64,000 bases of DNA from Bythopirellula sp041737835. GTDB lineage: Bacteria > Planctomycetota > Planctomycetia > Pirellulales > Lacipirellulaceae. The DNA lies in the NCBI GenBank assembly GCA_041737835.1, contig JBGSQY010000040.1; one strand, written 5' to 3'. Position numbers and translations under genes: made by a program. Under the pieces are notes generated by a model. That model saw only the letters and a list, made by a program, of their open reading frames with translations. It did not search any database and had not been told where the DNA came from. Shown one piece after another: positions 9,010 to 18,453 of this stretch. Every line of letters begins with the position of its first letter. Position 1 is the stretch's first letter.

Positions 9010-9901
9010 AATAGTGATTGCCGATGACGACTTTGATTTGGTTCATGTTCTTAGTATTCGTTGTTCTGCGTTAGGATTAATCGTACACACGGCCATGGAT
9101 GCGTCTTCTGCCTGGCTAAAAATCGAAGACGTTCACCCCGACGTCGTACTGCTTGACGTGAGTATGCCTGCTGGCAATGGGCTGTGCGTGGGCGAAATGA
9201 TGTCGAAACACGACGAATTGAAAAAGACGCCACTTATTGTCCTAACGGGCAGGACCGACCATCAAACAATTCGACGTTGTCATGAGCTCATGGCTTTTTA
9301 TGTGACCAAGTGCGACGATGTTTGGTCACGAGTTAAACCCCTGCTCTGCGATATCTTCGAAAATCAGGGGAAATCGTTGATCGTCGAGCCACATGATAAT
9401 GAAACACACGATGTTGAAATGAAACGTGGAAGAATGCATCTTATGGATGCCGTGTTTACCTCGCTAGAGGCAGAAGAATCAGTAGCCATGCCCGTCAATG
9501 ACATGACTGAAACACCGTGGCTCTTGAGTATCGATGATGACGAGGCATTTGCACATGGTTTGAAATTGCGCTTGCAAGAGCATGGCGTTGAAGTCGTACG
9601 CGCGTCGGCCGGCATGGAAGGCTACCGGCGCGCGTTCACGACTCCCGCAAACGTCATCCTCCTCGATTACGAAATGCCTGACGGTAACGGCGATTATGTG
9701 TTGGGACGACTCAAAGATAATCCCGTGACGCGCGATATCCCTGTCATTGTTCTGACAGGGCGCCGTGAAAAAACACTCGAACGCAAGATGTATGCCATGG
9801 GGGCCGATTGCTTTATGACGAAGCCCTATTACTGGCCGGAGTTGTGGGACCAGATCCACCGCCACCTGCCTGAATGTGTGTCTCTGACATCTTGTCATTA
9901 G
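8987..9901 (+). CDS. Tandem receiver protein (REC-REC)
   Basis: A 304-residue protein with two receivers and no output domain, overlapping the previous gene by 23 bases. Receiver 1 (about 7-125) has Asp57 in LLDVSMP and a Lys108 in FYVTKCD, where the usual Pro after Lys is replaced by Cys and the surrounding loop is shortened. Receiver 2 (about 178-295) is canonical: SIDDD, Asp227 in LLDYEMP, VLTG, and Lys279 in MTKP. A linker of about 50 residues joins them. With the two neighbouring receivers and the kinase it makes five receiver domains for one phospho-acceptor His, the pattern of a branched or multi-step relay. The final effector is not encoded here. Confidence 0.88.
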   Translation: MLVPQKPKIVIADDDFDLVHVLSIRCSALGLIVHTAMDASSAWLKIEDVHPDVVLLDVSMPAGNGLCVGEMMSKHDELKKTPLIVLTGRTDHQTIRRCHELMAFYVTKCDDVWSRVKPLLCDIFENQGKSLIVEPHDNETHDVEMKRGRMHLMDAVFTSLEAEESVAMPVNDMTETPWLLSIDDDEAFAHGLKLRLQEHGVEVVRASAGMEGYRRAFTTPANVILLDYEMPDGNGDYVLGRLKDNPVTRDIPVIVLTGRREKTLERKMYAMGADCFMTKPYYWPELWDQIHRHLPECVSLTSCH

Positions 9902-10103
9902 TGGCCCCAACTGTGTAACTAATATCAGCGTTGGCACGGCTTGTGCTTTTCTTTAGCCGTGACCGTGAAAGTTTGATCAACATCTCAAATTTTCCCGGGA
10001 CTTTCCCACGTTATGGGAGGTCGAAGCCAACAATCGAGCGCGCACCCCACGCACACCCGTGCGGATGCGGCACGAAACACGAAGTAGTACGCAGTTTATT
10101 TCC

Positions 10104-12434
10104 ATGGAAACTTTTACTCCCGGCATGTGGTGGATCGCACCCATTTCTTCAATCTTGGCCTTGGCGTTTGCCTATTACTTCTATCGCGCGATGCTCGCCG
10201 CCTCACCGGGCAGTGAGCTAATGCAAACAATCGCCGGTTACGTCCGCGAGGGGGCCATGGCCTACTTGCGACAGCAATATCGTGTTGTTGCTAAGGTGTT
10301 TCTGCTGTTGATGTTTGTGTTAGGCGTGCTTGCCTGGTTTGGAATCCAAAACCCGTTCGTGCCGATCGCTTTCATCACGGGCGGAACTTTCTCGGCGCTG
10401 TGCGGTTTTATCGGCATGGTCACCGCCACGCACGCCTCCTCGCGCACGGCCCAAGGTTGCCTTGCCAGTTTGAATCAGGGATTGCAGGTAGCTTTCCGCT
10501 CTGGGGCGGTGATGGGGTTGGTAGTTGCCGGATTTGGGCTTCTTGATATTTGTTTGTGGTATCTCATCCTCGATAAGTGGGTGTATACGCCCGAGCACAT
10601 GCAGCAGGGTTTGTCGCTGTGGGGTGTCACGTTCGTTCAACAAGGGATGACGGACCTTGACAAAATGGTGCAGATCACCGCCACGATGATCACGTTCGGC
10701 ATGGGTGCTTCGACGCAAGCGCTTCTTGCGCGTGTTGGTGGTGGCATTTACACCAAAGCCGCCGACGTTGGGGCCGACTTAGTGGGCAAGGTCGAGGCCG
10801 GTATTCCCGAAGACGATCCGCGTAATCCAGCCACAGTGGCCGATAATGTGGGGGACAACGTCGGCGACGTCGCCGGAATGGGAGCTGATCTTTATGAATC
10901 CTATTGCGGTGCAATTCTAGCGACGGCCGCGCTGGGGGCCGCCGTCGGCACACGCCACGTTTACGAAGGCATGCCAATTTCCGAAGTGCTCAATCTTGTG
11001 ATCGCGCCGATGGTGGTTGCCGGGATCGGCATCTTGTTTTCCATCCTGGGCATGTTTTTGGTGAGGTGCCGCGAAGGGGCTTCGCAAAAGCAATTGTTGC
11101 AGGCGTTGCTGTTCGGAACGCTCGGTAGCAGCGTGATGGTCATCGTGGCGTTGATCGTGGTGGCAAGCAGCACGAATCTCATCGGTTGGGGAATCGTGGG
11201 TTCGGTGATTTCAGGGTTGGTTGCGGGGGTGATCATCGGCCAAGCCACGGAATATTACACGTCCGACGAATACGCACCCACGCGTGGAATTGCTGGACAA
11301 ACGCAAATGGGGGCCGCCACTACCATCATCGACGGTCTGGCCACGGGTATGGCATCAACCGGTGCTCCCGTGGTCGTGATTGTGATTGGCATGCTCGCCG
11401 CTTTTGGCTTCGCCGGTGGGTTTAGCGATCTTACGATGGGGCTTTACGGGATCGGCTTTGCGGCGGTGGGAATGCTCTCGACATTGGCCATTACTTTAGC
11501 GACTGATGCTTACGGGCCGATTGCCGATAACGCGGGTGGCAACGCCGAGATGGCACATTTGCCCAAGGAAGTTCGCGAGCGCACGGATGCGCTCGATTCC
11601 TTGGGCAATACGACCGCCGCCACGGGGAAAGGTTTTGCGATTGGTTCGGCGGCGTTAACCGCGATGGCACTGTTGGCGGCTTACGTAGAAGAAGTGCGGC
11701 TATGGGAAGATCGGTTTGATGTGCCCGCAGTGACGCAAGTTGCCGACGCCTCGACGACAACTTTGGCGAGTGTTTCGGATGAATATTCCCCGGGCTTGGC
11801 CGCTCATTCGAGTTTAGAAGAGACCGTGATTGCGCATGATCTCACGATTATGAATCCCCTTTTACTCTCGGGGATGTTCGTGGGGAGCATGTTGGCCTTC
11901 GTGTTCTCGGCGATGACGATGAAAGCGGTGGGACGTGCGGCTGGGAGCATGGTCGAAGAGGTTCGCAGACAATTTCGTGAGCATCCGGGGATTATGCTTG
12001 GCATGGAGAAACCGGATTATGCCCGTTGCGTTGCGATTTCAACCGCCGGGGCGCAACGGGAAATGATTGCCCCCGCCATTCTGGCGATTGGCGCGCCCGT
12101 GGCGACAGGACTAATCCTCGGTGTGGCGGGCGTGATGGGAATGCTCGCCGGGGGGCTTGTGACCGGTTTTGTGTTGGCGACGACGCTCAACAACGCTGGC
12201 GGTGCTTGGGACAATGCCAAGAAGTATATCGAGAAAGGTGCCTACGGCGGTAAAGGCTCCGACGCCCACAAGGCGGGCGTGATCGGCGACACCGTGGGGG
12301 ATCCTTGCAAGGATACCAGTGGTCCCGCGCTCAACATCCTAATTAAGCTCGTGACCATGGTGAGTGTGGTCTTCGCGCCGGTGGTCGTGAAGTTCGCACC
12401 GATCGTGCAAGCGTGGTTGGGAATAGGAAACTAA
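10104..12434 (+). CDS. hppA: Membrane-bound pyrophosphatase (ion-pumping, K+-dependent type)
   Basis: A 776-residue protein with about 16 membrane helices that couples hydrolysis of pyrophosphate to pumping of H+ or Na+ across the inner membrane. The substrate site is intact: DVGADLVGKVE (about 220-231), DDPRNPATVADNVGDN (about 237-252), and the C-terminal AHKAGVIGDTVGDPCKD. GNTTAATGKG near residue 505 has Ala where K+-independent enzymes have Lys, which marks the K+-dependent subclass; these pump Na+, H+ or both, and the ion cannot be settled by eye. The ATG at 10104 gives the family length. It probably recovers energy from pyrophosphate and feeds the ion gradient used by transporters such as the symporter that follows. 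Confidence 0.95.
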   Translation: METFTPGMWWIAPISSILALAFAYYFYRAMLAASPGSELMQTIAGYVREGAMAYLRQQYRVVAKVFLLLMFVLGVLAWFGIQNPFVPIAFITGGTFSALCGFIGMVTATHASSRTAQGCLASLNQGLQVAFRSGAVMGLVVAGFGLLDICLWYLILDKWVYTPEHMQQGLSLWGVTFVQQGMTDLDKMVQITATMITFGMGASTQALLARVGGGIYTKAADVGADLVGKVEAGIPEDDPRNPATVADNVGDNVGDVAGMGADLYESYCGAILATAALGAAVGTRHVYEGMPISEVLNLVIAPMVVAGIGILFSILGMFLVRCREGASQKQLLQALLFGTLGSSVMVIVALIVVASSTNLIGWGIVGSVISGLVAGVIIGQATEYYTSDEYAPTRGIAGQTQMGAATTIIDGLATGMASTGAPVVVIVIGMLAAFGFAGGFSDLTMGLYGIGFAAVGMLSTLAITLATDAYGPIADNAGGNAEMAHLPKEVRERTDALDSLGNTTAATGKGFAIGSAALTAMALLAAYVEEVRLWEDRFDVPAVTQVADASTTTLASVSDEYSPGLAAHSSLEETVIAHDLTIMNPLLLSGMFVGSMLAFVFSAMTMKAVGRAAGSMVEEVRRQFREHPGIMLGMEKPDYARCVAISTAGAQREMIAPAILAIGAPVATGLILGVAGVMGMLAGGLVTGFVLATTLNNAGGAWDNAKKYIEKGAYGGKGSDAHKAGVIGDTVGDPCKDTSGPALNILIKLVTMVSVVFAPVVVKFAPIVQAWLGIGN

Positions 12435-12460
12435 TCAAGTTCCGCCTTCCGAAAGGTCAG

Positions 12461-12492
12461 TCGGCTCGCGTTGCAAATACGCCGCGAGCCGA
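12461..12492 (+). terminator. Terminator-like hairpin after hppA
   Basis: TCGGCTCGCG and CGCGAGCCGA form a perfect 10-bp GC-rich stem with a 12-base loop, 27 bases after the pyrophosphatase stop. It has no U-tract, so it may be a pause or processing site rather than a classical intrinsic terminator. Confidence 0.45.
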
Positions 12493-12585
12493 TAGAATGC
12501 CGAGACCTAGAATTACCTCGTCCCCCCACGGGAAACTTGCCGCTGGGCGACTCGCGTGTCACCTGTTGTTCGGCAGACCTCGACA

Positions 12586-13971
12586 ATGGCCTCTGCTCCG
12601 AACAAGCTCTCGCTCGGTGAAAAGCTCGGTTACGGCCTGGGCGATGCCGCCGCGAATTTCGTGCTCCAAATGCGGCTGGCCTTTCTGATGGTGTTCTATA
12701 CTGATCACTATGGCCTGACGGCTTCGGTTGTAGCCGTGATCATGGCCACTTCGCACATCACCGATGCCTGCAACGATTTGGTCATGGGCACGCTTTCCGA
12801 CCGCACGCAAACCCGGTGGGGGAAGTTTCGCCCCTGGATTTTCTGGAGTGCGATTCCGCTCGGCGTGACGGGGTATCTGATCTTTGCCGCGCCGGAGCTC
12901 AACGCGACGGGAAAAATCATCTACGCGGTGGTGACGCTGAATTTAATGATCATCTGCTACGGCGCGAACAATATACCCTATTCCGCGTTGGGGGGAGTAA
13001 TCAGCGACGATCCCGACGAGCGCGTGAGCGTAGCCTCGTGGCGGATGGCTTTTGCAATGCTGGCGGCCTTGTTTGTCCTGACGTTCACGCTCGACATGGT
13101 GAAAGAATTCGGCCAAGGCAATGCCCTGCTTGGTTACCGAGGCACAATGGCGATTTGGGCGGGCCTGTGCATTGTGTGCTCGCTAGGAGCTTTCTTTTCG
13201 ACCAAGGAAAGAATTACCGCAAAATCTGTCAAACAAACATCGCTTAGCCAGGATTTAAAAGCGCTATTTGCCAACACGGCTTGGCGCGTGTTAGCGCTAG
13301 CGGCATTTTTGATATATATCTGCAACGGTCTTCGCGGCAGTGCGACGCTGTACTATTTCCAATACGTTGTTGAACGAGAATATCTGTTTGGCAAATTCAG
13401 CCTCTTTGGCGCGTTCAACGCGGCGGGCATGATCGGGGCGTTGGTCGGCATCTTTTTCTCGCAAGCGCTCGCCCACAAGTTTGGCAAGCGCAACACATTT
13501 TGCGGAGGGCTAGTGGTGTCGGCTTTGCTGGTAGCGTTGTTGTACTTTGTGCCCGCGGATGCTGCCTGGGGCATTCTTGCGATGCACTTTCTGTTTCAAG
13601 TCGCCTTCGGAGCCACCGTGCCTATCGTGTGGGGCATGATCGCCGACGTTGCCGATTTCAGCGAATGGCGGTCGGGTCGCCGCATCACGGCGCTCACGTT
13701 CGCCGCCACACTCTTCTTTTTCAAGATCGGCCAAGGAATCGGCCAAGCGCTGACTGCGTCGATTCTCAATATGATTGGCTATGAGCCCAACGTGCAGCAG
13801 ACTCCCGGAGCGGTCGAAGGCATTCGTGTGATGATGACCATTCTGCCAGCGACCATCTTTTTCCTCTCGGGCGTGACGATCCTCGCCTACGTGATCACCC
13901 GCGCGATGGAACAAGAAATGACCGCCGAACTACGTGAACGCCGAGCACAATTGGCAGCAGTTGAAGAGTAG
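12586..13971 (+). CDS. GPH-family sugar:cation symporter (MFS)
   Basis: A 461-residue inner-membrane transporter of the glycoside-pentoside-hexuronide family (MelB-like) with about 12 helices. The N-terminal EKLGYGLGDAAANF and the loop SDRTQTRWGKFRPW after helix 2 are family hallmarks, and the central loop carries the ISDDPDERVS segment. These proteins import oligosaccharides or glycosides with Na+ or H+. The ATG at 12586 fits the family N-terminus; a GTG 10 codons upstream is possible. It follows the ion-pumping pyrophosphatase and precedes a convergent secreted GH16 enzyme. Uptake of glucan or mannan fragments is plausible but not shown by the sequence. Confidence 0.9.
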   Translation: MASAPNKLSLGEKLGYGLGDAAANFVLQMRLAFLMVFYTDHYGLTASVVAVIMATSHITDACNDLVMGTLSDRTQTRWGKFRPWIFWSAIPLGVTGYLIFAAPELNATGKIIYAVVTLNLMIICYGANNIPYSALGGVISDDPDERVSVASWRMAFAMLAALFVLTFTLDMVKEFGQGNALLGYRGTMAIWAGLCIVCSLGAFFSTKERITAKSVKQTSLSQDLKALFANTAWRVLALAAFLIYICNGLRGSATLYYFQYVVEREYLFGKFSLFGAFNAAGMIGALVGIFFSQALAHKFGKRNTFCGGLVVSALLVALLYFVPADAAWGILAMHFLFQVAFGATVPIVWGMIADVADFSEWRSGRRITALTFAATLFFFKIGQGIGQALTASILNMIGYEPNVQQTPGAVEGIRVMMTILPATIFFLSGVTILAYVITRAMEQEMTAELRERRAQLAAVEE

Positions 13972-14108
13972 TAACGGGTAGCCGCGACACGTTGTTCGCG
14001 AGAAGCGTCGCCTTCGAGAAAACCTATGCCGAACACGTGTCGGGGTGCGGAGCATAAGAATTGTTCGACTTAGCGCCCAGAAACTTCTTGTCACAAGTGA
14101 CACCTACA

Positions 14109-14155
14109 CTCGACTGATGACGTTCAAAACGTACACAATCTTCGCGCCAGTCGAG
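14109..14155. terminator. Nested inverted repeat between convergent genes
   Basis: CTCGACTG (14109-14116) pairs perfectly with CAGTCGAG (14148-14155). Inside, ACGTT-CAA-AACGT forms a second small stem. The element sits between the convergent ends of the symporter and GH16 genes, where a bidirectional terminator is expected. T-tracts are weak. Confidence 0.35.
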
Positions 14156-14187
14156 TTTCGCTGCCACCCGAATTAGAAGAACCGCGT

Positions 14188-15813
14188 CTACCGAACCATC
14201 GCCCGCGAAAGCAGCGAATGAACAAGCATCATGGCCGCGGCCCAGGCGGCGGTTGGTTCGGGCACGGATATGGCTTCCACGCTGCTCAATGGCTCGGCAG
14301 TTGTGACCTGTTGCTGCCAAGCTATATAATCCCGGCCATCCACGTCAGCATCGCCGTGGTCTCGCGTCGCGCCGGTGGTCATGCCATAGCCTTGTTGCCA
14401 CATCGCGAGGTCTGCGCCGTTGACTTCGCCGTCGAGATTAAAGTCCGCACCGGCAGCGAGGTTGAGATTCATGAATTTCACATCATCCAGATGCACGGCC
14501 CCACCCTGGTTGTTGGGCTGGTTGAACAACAGCGACAACCGTGCCTCGACCGCGTTGGCGGGAGCAACTGCCGTCAGATCGAAATCATTCCAGACATTGT
14601 TCGGCGAACTGCCGTTGGCAATGGTCAAATCGTTCCGTTGCAGCATGGCCGATGACCCGGTCTTGGCGCCAAAGTTGTTGTAGAACTCGATGCGCATGAT
14701 CACGGAGTTGTTCGTGCCTACGATGGAATCCTGCGACCGAATGAAGCGGCTCACATCGGCCCGCACTTCGTCGCCCGGTTCGACAGAGATCCCTTGATAG
14801 ATGCCCGAGGGATTCGCACTGCCGGTGAATCGGCCGAACATTTTTAACGATGCATCGTCTTTGGCGGCTTCATTGTGAATTGAAACATTGTTGGTGAAAG
14901 GTTCGTTATTGGTGATGCTCCACCCAGCGAGCGAACCATCGTTGTCTTCGAAGTTGCCATTCACCAGTTTCAGTGGCACGTCGTTATCCCGCTCGAACAC
15001 GCGGACATAATCGACCTGCATTGTTTGCGGCCAAACGCTTGATCCGTCGGGTTGCTGATCGTTGCCACCCAGGAAGTCGCCACCGACGGCCACGTTAAGC
15101 ACGGTTTCCATCGGCGCGTTATTGCTGATTGTTCCATTCACATCCGAGTCGTAGAGCGTATACCAATTGATGTCGTCGACAAAGAACTTAATCTTCGTGG
15201 CGTCCCATTCCACGCTGTAGGTGTGAAAGCCGTCGTGATAATTCACCGGCTGGCCGAAACGCGATTGCGTATTTTCGTCGTACTTGTACTGATGAGCTTC
15301 CCAGTTGGGCCCATAGTGAAAGGCGCTGCTGGTGAGATTGGGCTGCTGCCCACGATTTTCCAGGATGTCGATTTCCCCCTGGCTGGGCCAAGGATACTGG
15401 TCGACATTAGGTAACAACCAGATGGCTGGCCAGGTTCCTTTCGTTGACGGCAATTTCGCCCGAATTTCCCAACGGCCATATTGATTGGTGTAATGGCTTT
15501 CCAATCGGGCCGAGCGATATTGCTTCCCACCGTAGGGCTGGTTGGTTGCCGTGATGGTCAACATGCCATTGCCAACCGTGGCCTGTTGAGGCACATAGGC
15601 CTGCTGCTCATTATTATGAGGAGACGTCCAGATCTCATTCTGCCATTTGGTCAAATCAACCGCGTTGCCGTCAAATTCGTCGGCCCAGACTTGGCTCCAA
15701 CCCTCGGCACTCATCGCCACGGATTGAAAACCAAACAGAGCGGCCACGCTCGCCAACAGGAATGCCGGAACGCGCCCACGAATTATGGTCGCGTGATTGT
15801 ATGAAGCTGCCAT
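14188..15813 (-). CDS. Secreted GH16 beta-glucanase with dockerin-like and PEP-CTERM tail
   Basis: A 541-residue exported enzyme; AGAGGAAC just before the ATG is a strong ribosome-binding site. A signal peptide (about 1-36) precedes a GH16 jelly-roll (about 38-275) with the catalytic motif GEIDILEN: nucleophile Glu147, helper Asp149, acid/base Glu152. This is the laminarinase/agarase/lichenase clan; subtype is uncertain. Residues about 280-425 look like a carbohydrate-binding beta-sandwich of the CBM4 kind (NGNFED, GWSI). Near 450-500 is a dockerin-like calcium-loop pair (DFNLDGEVNGADLAMW, DADVDGRDYIAWQ). It ends with VPEPTA, a hydrophobic helix and a short basic end, the PEP-CTERM sorting signal, so it is likely held at the cell surface. 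Confidence 0.9.
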   Translation of the reverse strand: MAASYNHATIIRGRVPAFLLASVAALFGFQSVAMSAEGWSQVWADEFDGNAVDLTKWQNEIWTSPHNNEQQAYVPQQATVGNGMLTITATNQPYGGKQYRSARLESHYTNQYGRWEIRAKLPSTKGTWPAIWLLPNVDQYPWPSQGEIDILENRGQQPNLTSSAFHYGPNWEAHQYKYDENTQSRFGQPVNYHDGFHTYSVEWDATKIKFFVDDINWYTLYDSDVNGTISNNAPMETVLNVAVGGDFLGGNDQQPDGSSVWPQTMQVDYVRVFERDNDVPLKLVNGNFEDNDGSLAGWSITNNEPFTNNVSIHNEAAKDDASLKMFGRFTGSANPSGIYQGISVEPGDEVRADVSRFIRSQDSIVGTNNSVIMRIEFYNNFGAKTGSSAMLQRNDLTIANGSSPNNVWNDFDLTAVAPANAVEARLSLLFNQPNNQGGAVHLDDVKFMNLNLAAGADFNLDGEVNGADLAMWQQGYGMTTGATRDHGDADVDGRDYIAWQQQVTTAEPLSSVEAISVPEPTAAWAAAMMLVHSLLSRAMVR

Positions 15814-15863
15814 TGTTCCTCTTGCCTCTTTAGGTAGTGAGAATTATTCCTCACTGACTATCG

Positions 15864-16346
15864 TTACTTGGACGGTTTGGCTGCGAACATAGCGTCGGCT
15901 TCCGCTGAGTCGACTTCGCGTTGGGACATATTGAGAAACCCAACCATCCGCTGACCGCCAGAGCCTTCCGCCTCAAAAACGACTGGCTCTTCACTTCCCC
16001 TGACATTTCCTAAAACTTTGTAGCGAATCTTGAACGGCTGGCTGTCTCGGTCGCTTATGAATAATTCATCGAGCTGTCCAGGGTTCACACCGATTCGAGT
16101 TAGTTGTGATTCTGGAAGCCCTCGAATAAAGTCCTTTAATGCGGCTTCATCAGCGGGACCAATCCAGTTATTATTCGCCTGATAGGCTAAGTACAAGTTT
16201 GTCACTCGTTGTATATTGGTCGAATTAGCGGCAGCAACAGCGTCGTCAGGACTGACGCTGGTGTTGCACCCCGTCGTAGCTCCCACAACTAAACAAACTG
16301 TAAACGCGCTAAAAACAATCGGTTTGAACAGCACATCGAGTCCCAT
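15864..16346 (-). CDS. Putative lipoprotein, planctomycete type
   Basis: A 160-residue protein with a lipoprotein signal: a hydrophobic stretch ending ATTGC, with Cys27 as the lipidation site. The mature part is hydrophilic with no known domain. It begins 18 bases after the DUF1559-type coding region, the usual place for a small lipoprotein partner of such genes in planctomycetes. The partner relation is inferred from neighbourhood only; the function is unknown. Confidence 0.75.
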   Translation of the reverse strand: MGLDVLFKPIVFSAFTVCLVVGATTGCNTSVSPDDAVAAANSTNIQRVTNLYLAYQANNNWIGPADEAALKDFIRGLPESQLTRIGVNPGQLDELFISDRDSQPFKIRYKVLGNVRGSEEPVVFEAEGSGGQRMVGFLNMSQREVDSAEADAMFAAKPSK

Positions 16347-16364
16347 AAAGTGATCCTATCAGCG

Positions 16365-18338
16365 TTACAGACTTTCTTGCGATACGACCACTTGGTCGGC
16401 ACGTTTCCCCATACTGTCGAGCATCAGCCCGTCGGCATCTTGCGAAATGGTACGTGTTGAGCCGTCACCGAAGACCGCACAGATAATGCCCGGGTGAGCA
16501 GAACCAAAACCCTGCTCGTCGGCCACTAAGGTATCTGAATCTCCTTGCCGAATATCGCCGTCTCCACGAATCAAGTACTCGGGTCTTGTACTTGTGTTGC
16601 CATCTGGGCGCTTGGCAAACTGGCGCATATGCGGCCAGTCAGCACCAACATAATACCCATAAAGTTCCCAGTAGGGATTGCCACCCGCAACACCGGCTGC
16701 CGGATTAGGAGCCGTCCAATATTTTGCTTGAGCAGCCTTTTCAGCCAGGAGAATTGTATTCGAAGTGCCATCGACAATCGATTTCGATTTCACGGGAGCG
16801 AACTTCCAGATTTGTGGACCACCGTTGATATTAACGTGTCCTCCTTTGGCGATAATTCCCGTCCAGGTGAGTTCTTCTTCCGTTCCGGCCGCATTCGAGG
16901 CCGGTGGTACTGTTCTTTGCCACGCAAAACCAGGCCAGTTAGGAGTAAAATGGCTGGCCATTACGCCCGCATAATCTCCTAATGCGAAAGCGTAGATGCC
17001 GCTAGCAATGCAAATGCGATCACTTCGTGAAGGGCATTGGTATGTCGGAACCTTAACTTCCACGATACCGGTTTTTAAGAAACCTGAATTTGCCTCGGTG
17101 CCATCACCCTTACGTCGATCATAAAGATTCTGCTGCTCGATGTATGGCAGCACCTGATACATCCAACCGGCATTCTCATAACCGAACAGTGGTTTTACCT
17201 TTTCGGTAAATTGGCCAGTTTGAGTAGTAAACTGTTCGACCGCACCGCCAGCCGACGGATAAGCTTTTTTGGAGCTTTCGAACAGATTGCAAGCGATACC
17301 CAGCTGACGCAAATTGTTAATACATTGCGACCGGCGGGCCGACTCGCGTGCGGCCTGAATGGCTGGTAGCAAGAGTGCCACCAGCACGCCGATTATCGCA
17401 ATCACCACCAACAATTCGACCAGCGTGAAGCCACGCCGAATCAAAGAACGACGGTAGAACATATAAGACTCCATATCCAGTTTTCTGCTTACGCGCTGAC
17501 GCCGTGATCTCCTGAACAACAAGCCACAGGCAATAGTCGAAATAAGCGATAACGAAGCTGGCTCGGGCACGGCCGTCACAGCAGCGAGGGCACCACCGTT
17601 GTAGGCACCTTGCCAATCTGAGAGCAGGGCAGCGTCGAAGGCGGGGGTTGTGGCCCCACGTTGCCAAAACAGAAAATCTTGGCCCGTCACGGCACCATCA
17701 CCGTTGAGATCGCCGGCAATACCAACATCTGCAATTGCTTCAATTTGAACTGTTCCATAGGGAGCGACATCAGTGATCCAGACGTTGCGACCATTGAAAT
17801 TGAATCCGTATTGCACATGGCGGCCAATACCGGGATCGGTCGCCAAGCTGATGCTGAACGGGCCAGGCGTAAGTACAGCGGTGGATGTGGTAAACGTCGA
17901 ATAGTCGGGAGCAAAGTCACGAATAAAGGCTGTCGCCACATGTTCGCTGGTCAATGTATTGGCTAAGACGTCGCCTTCAAAAGTCACGGTCTGGCCCGAC
18001 ACCGTATCAACGGGAATTTCAACATAGAAATTGGCATCGGTAACTTTGTTGCCCACCGAACCTGGACCGCCTGATGGCGTGTACCAGAACGGATTAGGAT
18101 CGTCGACCGAATTGGGGGCCAAGGTCAGGGTCGTGCCAGAGAATGTAGCTGGCAAGCCTTCCACACCCCATGGACTGGCAAAGACAAACCCGCCCAAATT
18201 CTCTGGTGTTTCAAATACGTTCATAAAGCCCTGCCAAGCGGCACTGGCGTCGACGTTATAGGTGACTTGGGCATTCGCCTGTGTGGATGACAGTGCTACG
18301 GCTCCGCAGAGCGCGAGCAGACAAAAAGCATATTTCAT
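16365..18338 (-). CDS. PEP-CTERM protein fused in frame to a DUF1559 pseudopilin-like protein
   Basis: One open frame of 657 codons that reads as two proteins. Residues 1-282 have a signal peptide, a beta-rich secreted domain, a dockerin-like segment (DLNGDGAVTGQDFLFWQ, about 215) and a PEP-CTERM tail (VPEPAS, helix, FRRSRRQR). Residues 289-657 form a typical DUF1559 protein: a type IV pilin-like start (RRGFTLVELLVVIAIIGVL), an N-terminal helix with ARRSQCINNLRQLG, and the C-terminal domain (DGTSNTILLAEK, HPGIICAVFGDGS). GGGAGGAA precedes the ATG at 18338. ATGs at 17474 and 17462 would give the DUF1559 part a normal start but lack a good ribosome-binding site. A stop in the next frame at the junction suggests that a one-base change joined two genes. 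Confidence 0.8.
   Translation of the reverse strand: MKYAFCLLALCGAVALSSTQANAQVTYNVDASAAWQGFMNVFETPENLGGFVFASPWGVEGLPATFSGTTLTLAPNSVDDPNPFWYTPSGGPGSVGNKVTDANFYVEIPVDTVSGQTVTFEGDVLANTLTSEHVATAFIRDFAPDYSTFTTSTAVLTPGPFSISLATDPGIGRHVQYGFNFNGRNVWITDVAPYGTVQIEAIADVGIAGDLNGDGAVTGQDFLFWQRGATTPAFDAALLSDWQGAYNGGALAAVTAVPEPASLSLISTIACGLLFRRSRRQRVSRKLDMESYMFYRRSLIRRGFTLVELLVVIAIIGVLVALLLPAIQAARESARRSQCINNLRQLGIACNLFESSKKAYPSAGGAVEQFTTQTGQFTEKVKPLFGYENAGWMYQVLPYIEQQNLYDRRKGDGTEANSGFLKTGIVEVKVPTYQCPSRSDRICIASGIYAFALGDYAGVMASHFTPNWPGFAWQRTVPPASNAAGTEEELTWTGIIAKGGHVNINGGPQIWKFAPVKSKSIVDGTSNTILLAEKAAQAKYWTAPNPAAGVAGGNPYWELYGYYVGADWPHMRQFAKRPDGNTSTRPEYLIRGDGDIRQGDSDTLVADEQGFGSAHPGIICAVFGDGSTRTISQDADGLMLDSMGKRADQVVVSQESL
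17462..17500 (-). other. Junction of the PEP-CTERM and DUF1559 modules
   Basis: Between the basic end of the PEP-CTERM tail (about codon 282) and the pilin-like start (Met289/Met293) lie only six linker codons. In the +1 frame a TAA occurs at once (complement of 17489-17491), exactly where a PEP-CTERM protein would end. This is what a single-base indel, or a sequencing error, turning two adjacent genes into one frame would look like. Confidence 0.55.
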
Positions 18339-18453
18339 AGCTGATTTCCTCCCGACAAGTTATTCCGATTAGCTTATAAGATTAGGCAAAAGCCGCCGCG
18401 CCTGCCCCGGTCGCGGCGACTCTGGTAAATCGTATTCAACACAAAGATAAAGT

